A DNA stretch of 64,000 bases from contig NW_003136332.1 of assembly GCF_000003605.2 (NCBI RefSeq), positions 412,847-476,846 of the forward strand. The letters are read 5' to 3'. The first letter of the stretch is position 1. Each line of letters opens with the position of its first letter. Source of the stretch: Saccoglossus kowalevskii. Its lineage: Eukaryota > Hemichordata > Enteropneusta > Harrimaniidae. The notes beneath the pieces are model-generated. The model did no database searches. It was not told the DNA's origin and was given only the letters and a program-made list of their open reading frames with translations. The position numbers and the translations under genes are program-made. Positions 1 through 15,200 of this stretch are shown piece after piece.

Positions 1-1482
1 CGGGTGCGCGAGTTAGGTGTATGTAAATATCTTGCACTCGCTGTAAATATACAACTTCTACATGTATATTAAACATGACCTTTTATGATGAACTCCAGTA
101 ATTTGATTTTACTCAAAATGTGTCACATGCATCCTGAGCTAAAAATATCTTGACACAATACTATTCTGTTAATATTTATTTTTGACTTTTGTCATGTCAG
201 TTACAATGTATACGATACAGTTCCCTGCAAATGTGGGGGCTGATCAACTGATCAAAATTGTCAAATATTGATTTTTTTTTACTCCTAAATATTTATTATT
301 ATTCATGGTATTTATAATTAACAATAACACATCGCATTCCACTCATTAAGATAAAAGCTGTACAGATTATATTTCACTGTGCAACTTGGGTAAATCAATG
401 AGCAAGTGGTGCACAAATAACATTTGGGGAAACACTGCTGGTACGGCATATAAAGTTGATATTTTATCAGCATGGATAGAATACAGGTTATGTGTGGGTC
501 GTTGGCTACCATCAAAACAATTGATGGGATTCCCTTGATGCTTGTATTTTTATTTTATTCTGTTATCCACAAAATCCAGATAAAAAATATACGGTCACTG
601 AACTACTTTTTTCCACAAAACCCCAGGTCAAACATCCATACAAATTATTTTACCATGTGTTCTTATGGTAAAAAGGTCTCATCATATCTCAAAATGTTGT
701 TACAATATAATGAAAACAATTACATGTATACAAACGTAGTTATAAGATTGGTACTTACGGTTGTTAAAATTGATAATTATTAAAAAAACAAATAATAAAT
801 TATTGCTCCTATTTATTAGGTCAAATGCCTATAATTTATCAACATTGAGGGAAAAGTTGCTGATGATATTTAACTGCCCAGCTGGGTAATTTCAGTGAGC
901 ATCCTTAGACAAAACATGGCTGGTATTATGCCTGGACTTAATACAGCTACATGTATAAGCCTGAATTAGATATGCCATCCAGGTCCACCTGGTATAACAA
1001 TTTTATAAATAGATAGTGAAATTAAGTGTGTGTTGTGAAAATAAAACCATGTGTTACAATTCTGATTGTTTATTTTTTGCGGTTGGGAATTTTCTCGATT
1101 TAAGGATTTGAAGGGCATTAGTGAGGACAATAAGTCATTGTCTTGAACCATTTGAGTGCCAATGTTAACTTTTGGCCCCATTTACAAAATGATTTTGTAA
1201 AGTCTCATCGTTCTCACATAAAATGTTGATAAAAATTGACAAACCTTTTTGATCAAAAACTAACAGCAATATTTGAACTGTCCAAAATTTTGTGTCAATT
1301 TTATAAATAAATTTTTTTTTTGCCTGGAAAAAATACCTGACACTCGTGGGTAAGGGACCACGAAAATTTGATATTAAAGCATTTTTTAAAACAGTTATGC
1401 ACTAACATTGACATGTATAATAAAGACATTACTTTAGATTTGCCTTCTCATGAACCATGTGTAATTAAACTTTGATCAACAG
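1..1482 (+). other. TRIM37: TRIM37 intron, upstream part only
   Basis: This is non-coding sequence before the first visible TRIM37 exon. I searched both strands for the RING-finger exon that should precede it (the CFIC, CPHC and RRWLTE motifs) and did not find it, so the first exon(s) lie upstream of the window. A small perfect 6-bp stem (1344-1349 with 1358-1363) is the only local structure I noticed. The short open frames here look like chance. Confidence 0.7.
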
Positions 1483-3279
1483 AGCACCCTTACAACTACA
1501 TGAACTGGTGAATTGTCGCTGGGCTGCAGATGTTACCAATCAGTTGGATACCTTACAGTTGGTCGGACCACCTTCAAGAACAGATGAGATTGAAAAAGAC
1601 AAGTAAGTCGGAATCCTGATATTTATACATTTTTATCTTTTGCAAATACTGTAAAATAAGATATTTTTACTGCTCTGTGTTTAGTTTGAGCGGATTTAAT
1701 TTTGCAGGGATATTAACTATGTTTTAAATATCGTGTTTATTCTTAAAACTCCAGTCATGTTAAAACAAATAATGTTTTCTGCACTCACTGAGCGCCAACT
1801 CTGAATCTTTAAATTTTAATATTCACTGATATTTAATTTAACTACAAGTATCAGCGAAATAAGCGAAAATAAAACCAAACTTGGTGAATTACTGATGATA
1901 GTAGTTTTCCATTTCTTTGAGATTTCTCCCATAATGCTTTATACGTAATACTTAGTAGATGCATGGTTTATATTTTGCTGTAACTTCCTTCTAAGATTGT
2001 GTACACTGCTTTGATTCCTTATTTGGTACCAGTACTTACATGTACCCAGCTGCATGTACCTTCAGGAAATATCAAAAATATTGATATCAAACTTAGTAAA
2101 ATATACATAGATTAAACAGGAACTGAATTCCAATTGTAAGATGCATCTATGGCCACACTGGAAAAAAATATGTTTACCTAACACTTGTCCTCATTTGGTT
2201 TACTGTACGGGTACTTCCTTGTAAAGAAGAGTCATTTTGAAACGACATTGGGAATGCAATATTTTCAATAAAAGTAGTTTCAAGGACTGTATAACTATAA
2301 AATATTATTCTGTGACTGAAACTATTTTGGGAATTAGATTGATGTCCAGAAAGTTGTTTCCTGTATGAAGGTTGTTGAGGTCATTGACCTTAAAATATTG
2401 TTTAATTGAATGTGTTATTAATAAACACCCTGTGGTTGACAAAATGTAATGTTCATATCATTGCTCATACTACCACTATTTATTTAGCTAATGACTCTAC
2501 ATGTATGTGTGTAATCAAGTAATCAGAAATCACGAATAATTCACCCACACAGGATTAGAGGTCACTATTGCCAATAATGACATTTTTTAATTGAAAACTG
2601 ATGTAGTATGTTTGTGCCATGTGACCTGTTAGTGGATTACAGTTGATGCCACTTTTACTAATATAATATTTTTATTAACGCTCAAAGGTAAACAAAAGTG
2701 ACTACCGGTAATTGTAAAGATAAAAATACAAAAAATAAAACAATAACAAAACAAAAGTTCATTGCTGTCTCATGATACAAACTATGCAATATAACTGATA
2801 TTTGGAACAGAAATTTAGGCGTATCTAATTTTAAGTCCAGACAATCAGGAGTTGAAGTTGCCAATAATGATAAATAACAAAAATGATTGCAAACATTCCA
2901 AGAAATGACTGAAGCTCTCGGAACTTGATGTCACAATCTTTCTTAACATTGCTGCAAAAATTTCAAATTTTGTTATCCCTGTTTATTTGGAGACATAATA
3001 AAAAAAAAAATACAAGTTTGGGCTTGACCAGAATTAATTCAGAAAGAAAGATAACATGGTGTTAAATTTGAAGTTTTCAAACTGGAAAGGATATACTTTT
3101 ATTAACAGGGATGAAACTTGCAGGGTCTTAGTCTTGTTGTAATCTGTTATGCAGGAAATTTTAATTTTAATTTTCTCTTTTTCTTCTTCAGATGTGAAAT
3201 GCACCAAGAGAAGTTAAGTGTATATTGTTGGACATGTAGGAAGTGTATATGTCATCAATGTGCATTGTGGGGAGGATTG
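1483..3279 (+). CDS. TRIM37: TRIM37 exons: RING-B-box linker and B-box zinc finger
   Basis: Exon 1483-1602 enters on the third base of a codon and reads [14 protein letters not shown], the segment just after the last RING cysteines in the family. Exon 3192-3279 encodes the B-box: [15 protein letters not shown] then [13 protein letters not shown], with the zinc-binding Cys/His set completed by the histidines HSGH in the next exon. It ends in phase 0 at a GTAAGT donor. B-boxes support self-assembly and positioning of the RING in TRIM proteins. Confidence 0.95.
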
Positions 3280-6200
3280 GTAAGTTAGTTTTCACACATT
3301 CTATCTTGCTTTCCTCTGTTTCCTCTGTAAACAACTTTAGATTGCTCTGAATTATGTAAGATTAAAACAACTGATTACTAATTTTGTTTCAAAATCTAAG
3401 TGGTTTTTCACTGTATAGTTTTTATGATGGTTTTCTTGTTTCAGGGAATTTAAAAGTTAATCAGTTCAAACTGACAGAAACGGTCTTCTTCCCAACTGTG
3501 TGTGCATGCTAGTTTGTGTTTAGATACTGCTTGCATTCAGTGCATAGCAAACCGATCAGTAACATTCAAAGAATATAAGAAAAAAAAGTCTGGTGGTGGA
3601 AAAATTATGAACCCAACTGATATTTGGGAATAATTTAATGTTTCCAGTTTTAAGGTGTTCTAACAGAACAAACTGCATCTGGTTTCACATATGTTTTGTC
3701 TGTATTTCTCATCTCATATAACATTGTAACATGCCAATCACAGATATCTTCTCCTTTCTTCCTAACATGTTTAGCAGCATTCAGGGCATCAGTTCAAACC
3801 ATTAGATGAAGTATATGAACAGCATGTCACACAAATCACAGAGGAAGTAGCTGCACTTAGAAGAAGGCTGATGGAGTTGATTAGTTTGGTACAGGAAGTG
3901 GTATGTAATATTGATAGATGTTTCGACACTTGTATGTTATATAGGATATACTATGAGGTTATTACGAGGATACTGCAAAGTATGCACAAAGACAGTACAG
4001 TGCGAGTATCGACCAACGCGCAGCGGAGGTTGATGCGACCGCGTACTGTCTAAATATTCTTCTGGGAATCCTGGGAATGCCAAAATCCAAAAAGTTTAGA
4101 ACAGATTTAGGGAACTTTATTGTGTGGAGTCCAGTCAATCCTTGGGGCAGCCATGTTTGTTTTTATTATTAGAGGATGCTTATGAGTATAATTGTTCCAT
4201 ATTTGGAATTTATGTTTCCTAATATGGTAGGATGAAAATACCCATTCCAATACCGCTAAATTACGACATTCTGTAACTTGCATGTATGGCATAACGGTGA
4301 CAGATGTATGATAATGTGTATTACGACTCGAAGTACATTCGGGAAAAATTGACATTACCATTATTAAGCTGCTCACCCTCTAGCAATGAAGCACTTCTGT
4401 ATCATGGAAATGACATCTTTGAATCAACGATAATCAAAAATCAATTCAAAACAAAGTCATCCCTAAAAGACAAATATATCAAATCTCCAAATACTTAAAT
4501 TTGTATAGATCAAAACAATATCCACACTGTTAAGTCGTCCATTATTTTACACTAATTATGTCACAGAAGTGTATTGTCACTTTGTACATTCTGTTTCCTG
4601 AATCAAAATAGACTCAAAGCAAAATAACTAAAAGTATAACTGCACAAAATATTTATTGCATGATTTTCAAAAGGTATCAAAAGTTGTCTTTCCATTCAAA
4701 GTTTTAAACACATAATTTTATTGGATAACTAACTGTATTTTGATGTGGATAACTAGATTTTCTGAGTAGCTGCCCTATCAAACAACTGGGTGATATTTTT
4801 AATTTTGACCAATGAGTGATTATACAACCATATTCGATCATGGTCATTTCTTGCTGTTGTAGTGGTGCATGGTGTTTTTATAACTTTGATAATATTCCCC
4901 TTCAGTAAGGAGTCTCGGACGAGAGATATTTAAGCATGTTAAATGTGTTTTAAAACACCTCATTGAATTAACGTAAATTAAGAAGTATGATTCTTGCAAC
5001 GTATTGTAGGTAATGTGTATCATAATGGAACTGTGGAAGCCTAGAATCGTAGTTTGAAAGTAATGTATTCGCTCAGTTTCTGTGGACAAAGACAGCTTTG
5101 TGTTGAATATGTTTTGATGTATCATTTACTTATATACTTTCACAGGAACGTAATGTTGAAAGTGTGAGGACTGCTAAAGATGAACGTGTACGTGAAATAA
5201 GAAATGCAGTAGAGATGATGATAGCTAGATTAGAAACGCAACTAAAAAGTAAACTTATCACTTTAATGGGTAAGATATTTCTGTCTTTATGCTTACTGTA
5301 TTCAGTATGTTTCTCTATTGCTTTACTACTGCTTTCATTATTGTGAATTGACGCTTTCTCGCAGATTGTGAGACTTGATTTACACTCCCTTAATCTTTTT
5401 GTGTGAATAGAATTACCATTACTCTCACAAGCTAACTATATATGAGAATTCAATGTCTTTGTGGAAAGAGAATCTCTGTGATGTTATTCTATTTTGGCCC
5501 ATACTGTCATAGCAGATTACCTTTCTTAGAAGGCCGTGTATTCATGGTAATAAAAGATTATTGTGAGCTACCCCAAAATATGCATCATGACAGTATAGCA
5601 GGTGTATCTGTCAACCACATGGAGGGTGATGCCACTGCTTACTTTATGTGTTGGATGCAGATACTAAGTTGATACTGCAATACTACGAGACATTGTAATG
5701 TATGGAGATAGTGACTGATTTGTAATACTGTAAAAGGGGTAATTATTCACTGGGTTTTAATTTAGCTTATTTCGCTGACTGGAAAAATGCGCTAAATTAA
5801 AACACAGTGAGTATGTAAAATTTAGCATAAAACACATTATCTAAATGACGAAACCGTGAATTTAAAACCCACTGAATATGCCTGAAATGGTAAATCAGTG
5901 AAATTTAAACCCAGTGAAAATTAGTCATTTTACAGTATGAGGTTATTACAAGGATACCAAAAAGTATGCACAAAGACAGTACATTGGGAGTAACGACCGA
6001 CGCGCTATGGAGGTTGATGTGCTGCGTACTGTCTGAGTGCATACTTTTAGGGATCCTCGTAATAAGTTTATTATTATACATCTTTTCCTCCCAAGGATAC
6101 ATCATGGGAATGCCGAAATACAAAAAAGTTTAGAACAGATTGAGAAAACTTCTTTGTATGGGGTCCGGTCAAACCCTGTGGGCTGCTGTGTTTGTTTTTA

Positions 6201-9200
6201 TTGTTAGAGGATGTTTACGGATGAAAATACCCATTGCAATACGACAAAATTACGGCACGCTGTAACGCATGGTGTTATGGTGACAGATGTACAATAATAA
6301 TAATTTCTATTTCTATTCTATGGTGTATTGTCATCCCACTTCTATGAGATATTTTTGATTTTCTCTTCACAAATCTCGTAAACCATTTTTCACCACTTCA
6401 ACATTCGTACATTTCATAATTTGATAAGACAAATGTTTGCAAAGGTTACTGACTCTCTTGTCTTTAGGACCCCAGTGAAATGTTCATTACTACAACATTT
6501 CATGGTTTCCCTTGATTCACAGAATTTTGGAAAATTTTCTCTCAAAAAACATCATCAGCCTGCATTTCTAATCTTATTCCACAGGTCAAAAGAATCAACT
6601 AACGCAAGAAACTGAGCTACTAGAATCATTATTACAGGAGGTAGAACATCAACTGAGATCCTGTTTGAAATCTGAACTTGTTAGTAAAAGTAGTGAGCTG
6701 TTACAAATGTTCACTCAAGTTCACAGGAAACCCATGGCCTCCTTTGTTACGGCTCCAGTACCTGCTGATTTCACAAGGTTAGTTCCTGAAAATCTTCTAC
6801 TTTATGAAGTGTAATCATGAACTAAAATTTTGCTTAATATCTGTGATACTCTAAAACAGTAGAAACATTTCATTATGACCTCATTTAACCAGAAAACATT
6901 TATTTTTCTTGGTTTTCTGCAATTTATTCGGATCATTTTAGCAAAATTACACATTGTTAATCGCATTCACGCATTTCTCCTGCTGCACATTTCACAGCAA
7001 GTACCAGTAAGGCGCATTTATGGTACTCAATGGCAGATCCTATTTTTTGTGTTTGGATATTTATCTATAGTTGCAGCATAGTGTCTAGCTGTATACTGAG
7101 CCATAATTGGTGCATGAAACTAATGTCAAACTATTTGGTAGTGCATATGCATGGAATTATCATATTAATGTTTATTTATTTATTGAATTGAAATGTCAAT
7201 GAAAAAAAAATCATTCCCATTAGCTTACATAATACTTGTTTATCCCATAGTGAATTGGTTCCAGCCTATGACAGCAGTAGATTTGTCATGTCAACTTACA
7301 GGTAAGAATTTACATATTTTGCTTGATTTTGACATTCAAGAGTGCCAAGATATGTGTAATTCAATGATCCCTCCTGAAATCTCATTGCTGGCCTGATCTC
7401 ATTGATGTGTAAATCTGTTAGGCAACAATGAGAGCACCTGTCAGATCACAGACCTAATATGTCATACAGTATACAAGGGTACTGGTACATGCATGACCAT
7501 ATTTTGAAATGCATGACCATTTCTTATATGTTCTATGAACTGATTAAATGTATAATTCTAAAATTTGATTTTCAGTAATATGCAGGCAAAGGCTGATCCA
7601 GTGTACAGTCCGCCATTGAATGTATCTGGACTTAGCTGGAGACTAAAAGTTTATCCTGTGAGTACATGATAGATGAGATTTGAGTTATCCAATTTTGCAA
7701 GATTTGAGCATTTCTAGAAGGCGTTGTTACTCTTTTAAAGAGAACACTGTTACCAGTATGAGTAATTTAATGTGTTACAGTTACATGCCGAATTCATTAC
7801 TTTAAAGCAATTTAACCAATGTTATTGATCCAATCTTATTGTCATTTTAACTTACAAAATTTTAATCCCATTTTTATTGCCATTTCAACTTTGGAAATTA
7901 AATTTCACTGTTGTCATGATGATCAAGCTCTTTTGTTTATCCCATTGTACAATGTATGTCCATTAATGCATACATTTCATCAGGTAAAGATGTTCATTTG
8001 TTTATTTCAGGATGGCAATGGAGTAGTAAGAGGAAATTATCTTTCTGTATTTCTTGAATTGTCAGCTGGTTTACCTGAAACTTCAAAGTAAGTCGATGCT
8101 GCTGTGAATGTCATTCGGTTCAGTAATAATGAAGTTCTATCGACTGTATAATCAGCATTTGTAGTTTTCAGCCGTTTTTAATGCTTTGAATGCCATAATT
8201 TGTGTTCCAAGCCTCACTTTTAGGCCCACTTTAATGATATAAAACATAGGATTTCGCTATCAATTTGTTTTCGGCAGTTTGAAAGCAAGGCTTGGAATTT
8301 TATGACATCTGAAATGAATTGCCAATTACATTTGCTCAAATGGAAGTTTTGTTTGAAATGCATTTGTGGAAGCTGTTTTCGGTTTCTTATTGCTGGGAAT
8401 CTGGTTCAACCCCGGTTTTAAGATTTTTGCAGTCTTTTTTTTTTCAAAACACAAGTATCCTTCTCAATAACACTTATCGTACTAAGTTTTATATGTGAAT
8501 AATAGGATATATGGTATCCAAGCATCAGGAAGATTCTGAGTTCAAACCTGGCATTACCAATCCTGAGTTTTTATCCCAAATATTGATATCTCAAATATCA
8601 TAACAGTTTGATGCCTTATTCATTCTAGGTATGAGTACAGAGTTGAAATGGTGCACCAGGCTTCCCCAGACAGCAGCAAAAACATTGTACGAGAATTTGC
8701 CTCTGATTTTGAAGTTGGTGAATGCTGGGGATATAACCGATTCTTCCGTCTTGATCTCCTTGCTAGTGAAGGGTATCTATTGGATGATGTACTAATTTTA
8801 CAATTTCAAGTCCGTCCACCAACGTTTTACCAAAAATGTCGTGATCAACAGTGGTATATCAACCAAACTGAGTCTGCACAGAGGCAGTATATGGCCCAGG
8901 TTATTGACCTCAAGGAGGTAAGGCTATATCCATAATGTTTCATACTTCCAAGTGTTGCCTAGATTTTGATACTTGCATGTCATTTCTTAGTTCTATACTT
9001 GTGCATTATAAGATGTGACAGATTTCATTGATACAATCAGACTTGGGTGGCTGTGGGTAATTAAAGCATTTGTATGACAAAACGGGATGGGGTTTAAAGT
9101 GATTTTAATCATTATGCACTAAAACCGTTCATGGGAAATGGTGAGAATAAATATATTAAACCTAACATACAGTAACCCTAACCCTATTACACAAAAATAA

Positions 9201-12200
9201 TGTGTCCATTTTTGAAAAATCACATGTCTGTAATTGGCTACTCATAGTTCTAGTTGAAACATTGTAGGCATGCATTCCTATCTAATGTTGTTGAAGTTAA
9301 GGGTCTTGTTTTCACATTTATTTTATACTTGCAAACTTTTGTTTACGAGTATGAAGGTTCAATGAGATTGCATTTGCTAATTATCCATTGCTCATTATGG
9401 GGATTAAACATCTGTGAAAGGCTTGTGGGGTTTCCAAAACCGTATATGTGTAATATTGTTGTGTAGTGATGGCAATAAATACCTATTTGGATGATAGTGA
9501 ACGTTAAAACTGATTTACCCTCCGTTTTAAAAACATCTGAAATTCACCCACTGACTGACTGTCTGTCTCTTTTGTCAACAGAGGCTTGCTGTGGAGTTGT
9601 CAAGACAGAAAAGAAATGGTGATTCACCAGGTAAGATTTAAATACATTAGATTAGAATCGTGTATAGCCGGCATGCTGTGACATCATTTGTTTACATTTG
9701 GCCCAACCAACATGAGCATTGCTGACAGAAGATGGTATGAACAGTATAACACCCACTCAGGATCTCTTGTGACAACAAAGCCCGAATTTTGCAACAAAGC
9801 TGAAATGTTTGAAAAAAAGATTGGTGATAATGAACAAGGCTAAGATATTTTTAATTGATAGGTGAATTTCCAATGCAAGTCCTGGATAATCCACTGCCCA
9901 TTGCATCCTTTTGTTGTGCATACATGTATGTATGTATTAGTATTTCTGAGTGTGTTGTTTTTTTATCTGTTTATAGAGAGCCAGCTTGTATTGATAGAGA
10001 AAGAACAGTGTAGTAGTGATGTATCTAAGCACCCTATAATCAAACCTAAACCAATCAGAGCTATGTATCCAGTAAATCTAGGTAGTGGTGATCAGAATAT
10101 GCCAAGTAGTGATATAGAACAACCAGAAGAACACCAGGTATGTAGTGTTTACATGTAAATAATAACAAATTGTTTTTCTACACCATATAATATCACTTAT
10201 TTGTGGCTGACCAGTGTGCCCGCTAAGACATTCTGATGCGTCGCTGACTTACAGAACTTTTTTGTGACACAACTAGTTATGCTCCTTCCTAGCACACTAA
10301 AGTTACAACAAAAAATCATACATAGATATTGTATTCCCGAAAAACATCCCACTATAGTTATGGAGTTTGAAAATTGATAAAATGGCGAATTCATTCAGAT
10401 TTGGCTACAATAAATTGTTTCTTTACCTACAATGGTTATGAGAGTAATTAGTCCCCGTTCGGACGCAGTCCGAAAACGGGGACTTATGTTTTGCCCTGTG
10501 TGCGTCCGTGCGTCCGTGATCACCTGTATCTCGAACATGCATGGACCGATTAAGTTCAAACTTCACTCATACATCACACCTTATATGGGACATATGCACA
10601 TGCATTTATTTCATGATCCGATTAACGATAGCCGAATAGCGGCCATTTTAAGGCCGAAAATGCATCAAAATCGCACATTTTCACCATTCCGGACCCGGAT
10701 CTCAGTTATGCAAGGACGGATTTTGTTCAAATTTGGTACATACATTAAACATAATAGGACCTTGATGCACGTCATTTTTTTTTTTTTGGATCGGGTTCGA
10801 AATGGCCGACTGGTGGCCATTTTGTTTTAAAGAATTCAGTTCTGGATCCGTATCTGAGACATGCTTGGATTGATCGAGTTCAAACTTCACACACACAAGG
10901 TACATCATGTCACAAATATGTATGTGCATTTGTTTCATGATCTCATTAACGATAGCCGAATAGCGGCCATTTTAAGGCCGAAAATGCATCAAAATCGCAC
11001 ATTTTCACCATTCCGGACCCGGATCTCAGTTATGCATGGACGGATTTTGTTCAATTTGGTACATACATTAAACATAATAGGACCTTGATGCACGTCATTT
11101 TGTTTTTNNNNNNNNNNNNNNNNNNNNNNNNNNNNNNNNNNNNNNNNNNNNNNNNNNNNNNNNNNNNNNNNNNNNNNNNNNNNNNNNNNNNNNNNNNNNN
11201 NNNNNNNNNNNNNNNNNNNNNNNNNNNNNNNNNNNNNNNNNNNNNNNNNNNNNNNNNNNNNNNNNNNNNNNNNNNNNNNNNNNNNNNNNNNNNNNNNNNN
11301 NNNNNNNNNNNNNNNNNNNNNNNNNNNNNNNNNNNNNNNNNNNNNNNNNNNNNNNNNNNNNNNNNNNNNNNNNNNNNNNNNNNNNNNNNNNNNNNNNNNN
11401 NNNNNNNNNNNNNNNNNNNNNNNNNNNNNNNNNNNNNNNNNNNNNNNNNNNNNNNNNNNNNNNNNNNNNNNNNNNNNNNNNNNNNNNNNNNNNNNNNNNN
11501 NNNNNNNNNNNNNNNNNNNNNNNNNNNNNNNNNNNNNNNNNNNNNNNNNNNNNNNNNNNNNNNNNNNNNNNNNNNNNNNNNNNNNNNNNNNNNNNNNNNN
11601 NNNNNNNNNNNNNNNNNNNNNNNNNNNNNNNNNNNNNNNNNNNNNNNNNNNNNNNNNATGTGCATTTGTTTCATGATCTGCTTAACAATAGCGGAATGAT
11701 GGCCATTTTAAGGCCGAAAATGCATCAAAATCACATATTTTCACAATTCCAGAACCGGATCTCAGTCATGCATGGATGGATTTTGTTCAGATTTAGCACA
11801 ATGTGTTGTACATATGCAGGTGCATTTCGGTCATGATCTGCTTTGAATGTATATGTCACTCAAATATGAACGGAACGGGGACGTGTCATTGACAATGACT
11901 TGTTTCAAACCATGAATTATTCTGCAAAAATTGTCATTTAAAAGTATGGAAACCCACAAAAATGTGTATGTTACAGTAGCACATTTCAATTTGCAATCTG
12001 CTGATAAATTCATAATTTTTCATATCTTCTTTTTTGCAATGTGACTGAACAAGCTCAAAATTGACTTTGTTCATGTGGTATTAGCAGTATGACTAAACAT
12101 ATTTTATCCTTAGTGCAAACTAAGAGTTTATCTGTATCAGACTGCATTAAGTATGTGTTTCTGACATCATTTCAAATGCCCTTTCTTGGAGAGTGACTGT

Positions 12201-15200
12201 GAGTGCTTGAAATTTAGAGTGGAGTCAGACACACCTTACTGGTATTTTAATATGAGAAGGAATGAAAAGTTTATGTTCAAAAATATGTCTCAAAATGTAT
12301 AATAATAATATTATAATGTAGTATGATAATAGGGTGACAAACTTAGCATAGCATAATCTATTGAAATGGTGTTTTGACAGAATTTGGTTACATTCCTAAG
12401 AAAAAATGATTCCTGCAACATCTTAACCTGCCAAATGACTTGGTATACCTTTTAAAATAATTATTTACATTTCTCACCATTGAAGCTTTCCTGATATTAC
12501 TTGTCAAAAAAGTCCAGGTATTTTATTTATTTTGGAAATAAATCAATTTTTATCCTCTCCTCAGTTGAGTGATGAAGACAATGATGATGATGAAGATCAC
12601 GAGGACAGTGAGGATACTACTGAAAGTTCATCAGATAGTAATGATGAAAATGATGTTGATGAAGAGACAATGTAAGTATTGTCAGTTTGAGTTTGCATTG
12701 TAATGAGAATATGACGAGCAATAGTCATGACATGTACAAATCATTGGCGTCTAGGTTTCTATATTCTTGTGACATCAACTGCTGATTATCTCGGAATTTC
12801 TTTGCTCGACGAAAAACTCAAATTTAATAAATATATAATATTATTGTATATCTGTCACTGTAATGCCATATTAAAGTTACGATGTGTCGTCATTTTGCGG
12901 TATTGCACTGGGTATTTGCATCCTACCATATTAGGAAATGCGTGTCAGTCGATGCACTATACTGTATTAGTGTGGTAATACTTCACAGGGTCAGTACTGT
13001 GATGGTGATTATTAATGATGTAATATGAACGATGCCATGAAATTTTAATCATGTTATTTGTTACTGCATGTTGATAAAATTAGATTAGGTGTTATGCAGA
13101 CTAAAACATTGTTTTTACAGCACACTACTACGCATGTGCAATGATTGTTATTGTGTGTACCAAAACAATTATTGCTTATGCATATTTTTTTTGTCAAACA
13201 AACACTTTACATTTGTTCTACAAGAATAATGCTTCGGTTAGTGATGAATCATAATACATGTAATATTCATTAATATACAGTATCAAAAAACAACAAAGTG
13301 AATGTCATGTTCTTGCCCATATTGCAATTCAGGTCTGGTGACAATGATGTGGAAAATTTACAGCAAACCTGGGATTCTATAGAGCAGCATCCACTGGATA
13401 CAACAGCGTGTCTAGCTAGCCATCCTGTGGATAATTCTAATCTCTTACTGGATGGTGCAGTAGGTTATAGTAGTCAAGCCCAGGCTGATGAACTGATGTT
13501 ATTACAATTGTTAGATTTACAAGACAGATCAACCGCTGACGATAGGTGGAGTTTTCATTCAAGACCAACTCTTGCATTTGGAGGTATGGTAATTTTGTTG
13601 TTAATATAGTAAATGCACTACTTATTCACTGGTTTTTAATATCGCTCTTTTGTTAATAAATGAAATTCCCTAAAATAAATCCACATGAACTTGTGGTATA
13701 ACAATATAACCCAATGTTCCCTTGCCAAGTTTGTCAACTTAATACTCGGTGAAATTCAGTCAGCAAACATAAATGTAATACACAGCCCAACCCTTCAGCA
13801 AAATTAAACAATCCCATACTAAGTTGCAAACCTTTCTTAATTCTCTTTAAATATAGTGACTAATTCGTCACTCGTCAATCAACTAAATACTGTCATGAAA
13901 TAATAAGTGATTTTCCTAAGCTTGAGCCTGGAAAATTGGGTTTGGCCTGATTTTCAGTTCTTCTCTGGTTTAGTTAGCTTATTACAATGTAAAATAACAC
14001 TTTAAATTTCTCTCACACAGGGAGAAGAGATCGAGATAAAAGGAAGAAAAGACAGTTACCGTCTCTGTCAGCTGACAGTATGTTACAGCATATACAGGAA
14101 CAGATGGCACAGGTGACTGCGACGGCTAATGCCTTGGCAGCAGAGAATGTAACGCCCAGTGTCAGTACATCACAGTCTGATAGCAGTATAGGTATGGCAC
14201 TATTTTGTGTGTAATAATGAGGTTTATCTATTTCTAATGATAGTAACTAGGGGAACATTCACAGGGGGTTATGTTTGACACCAGGCCTGGTTGTTGCCTT
14301 GTATGCACTATTAAATTGCCATGTTCACACATTCCTGTCGCGAGATCCTAGCATTAAATTTGTTTTCTGTGGCAAAATGTGCTATTCTTGTGAGTGAACA
14401 TCCAGGCTTTTTCACCACCTGGCAAATATTGTGAAAACAATAGTCAAAATCTTACGCACACACAAAAAAATAAAAATATTGATGGTAGTAGTTTTTTCTT
14501 TTGCAGGCAGTAGAAATAATCCCAAGTGGTATTTTGATGATAGTTTGAAGCCATCGCATCAACTAGCAAGTGGTGATGCAAGCACGCTATCGCAGCCAGA
14601 AAGATCTCGCACTCGTCCACAGATGGAAGCTGTTAGATCAGCACATGATATACTAGATAGTTCTAGCCCGTTGTCACTTCGAATGTCTGTCACTAATGCC
14701 AAAGAGGAAGAACAACAAGCTGCTGGTGGCGGCGATGATGTTGTCAGATCCAATGCCCCTCTTCCAACAGTTGCCAACCAACCAAGCAGTGCTGATGTTG
14801 TTGTCATACCAACAAGCAGTAAGTGCATTCTGAAGTCTTACAATTAGAGAAGCAACCATGTGGAAAACAATTTTGCCTGAACATTTTTCATATCATCAGT
14901 TTGTCAAAAATAATTCTAGTGATTCAAGTGACTTAACAGCGTGAAAAAACAAAATTAAAATAACATAAAAAATAGCTCCAACATCAGTAAACGCTGTGCT
15001 TCTAATAGAGATAACACTATACAAAATTTGCTCTTAGAAGCATGTGTATTTACATACATGTATATGATTGAGGTCGTCCATGGTCAAAATAAGTTTAATT
15101 TTTGATCCATCACTCAATTAAAGAATTCAGAATTTCTGTGCACTTCTAAATAGAGTGAATATGTTTCATCAGACCTGCATACATGTAGGAGATAAAATGA

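Noticed and set aside
8340-8570. GGTTCAACCCC and GAGTTCAAACC, resembling a tRNA/SINE B-box
   Set aside because: No matching A-box at the right distance and no cloverleaf; not called as a tRNA or SINE.
9165-9190. Telomere-like TAACCCTAACCC
   Set aside because: Only about two units in an intron; too short to be an interstitial telomere array.
10432-11088. Open frames of 75-132 codons at 10432-11088
   Set aside because: They are made of the 324-bp tandem unit of the family-1 element; the same peptide repeats in both units and there is no known domain.
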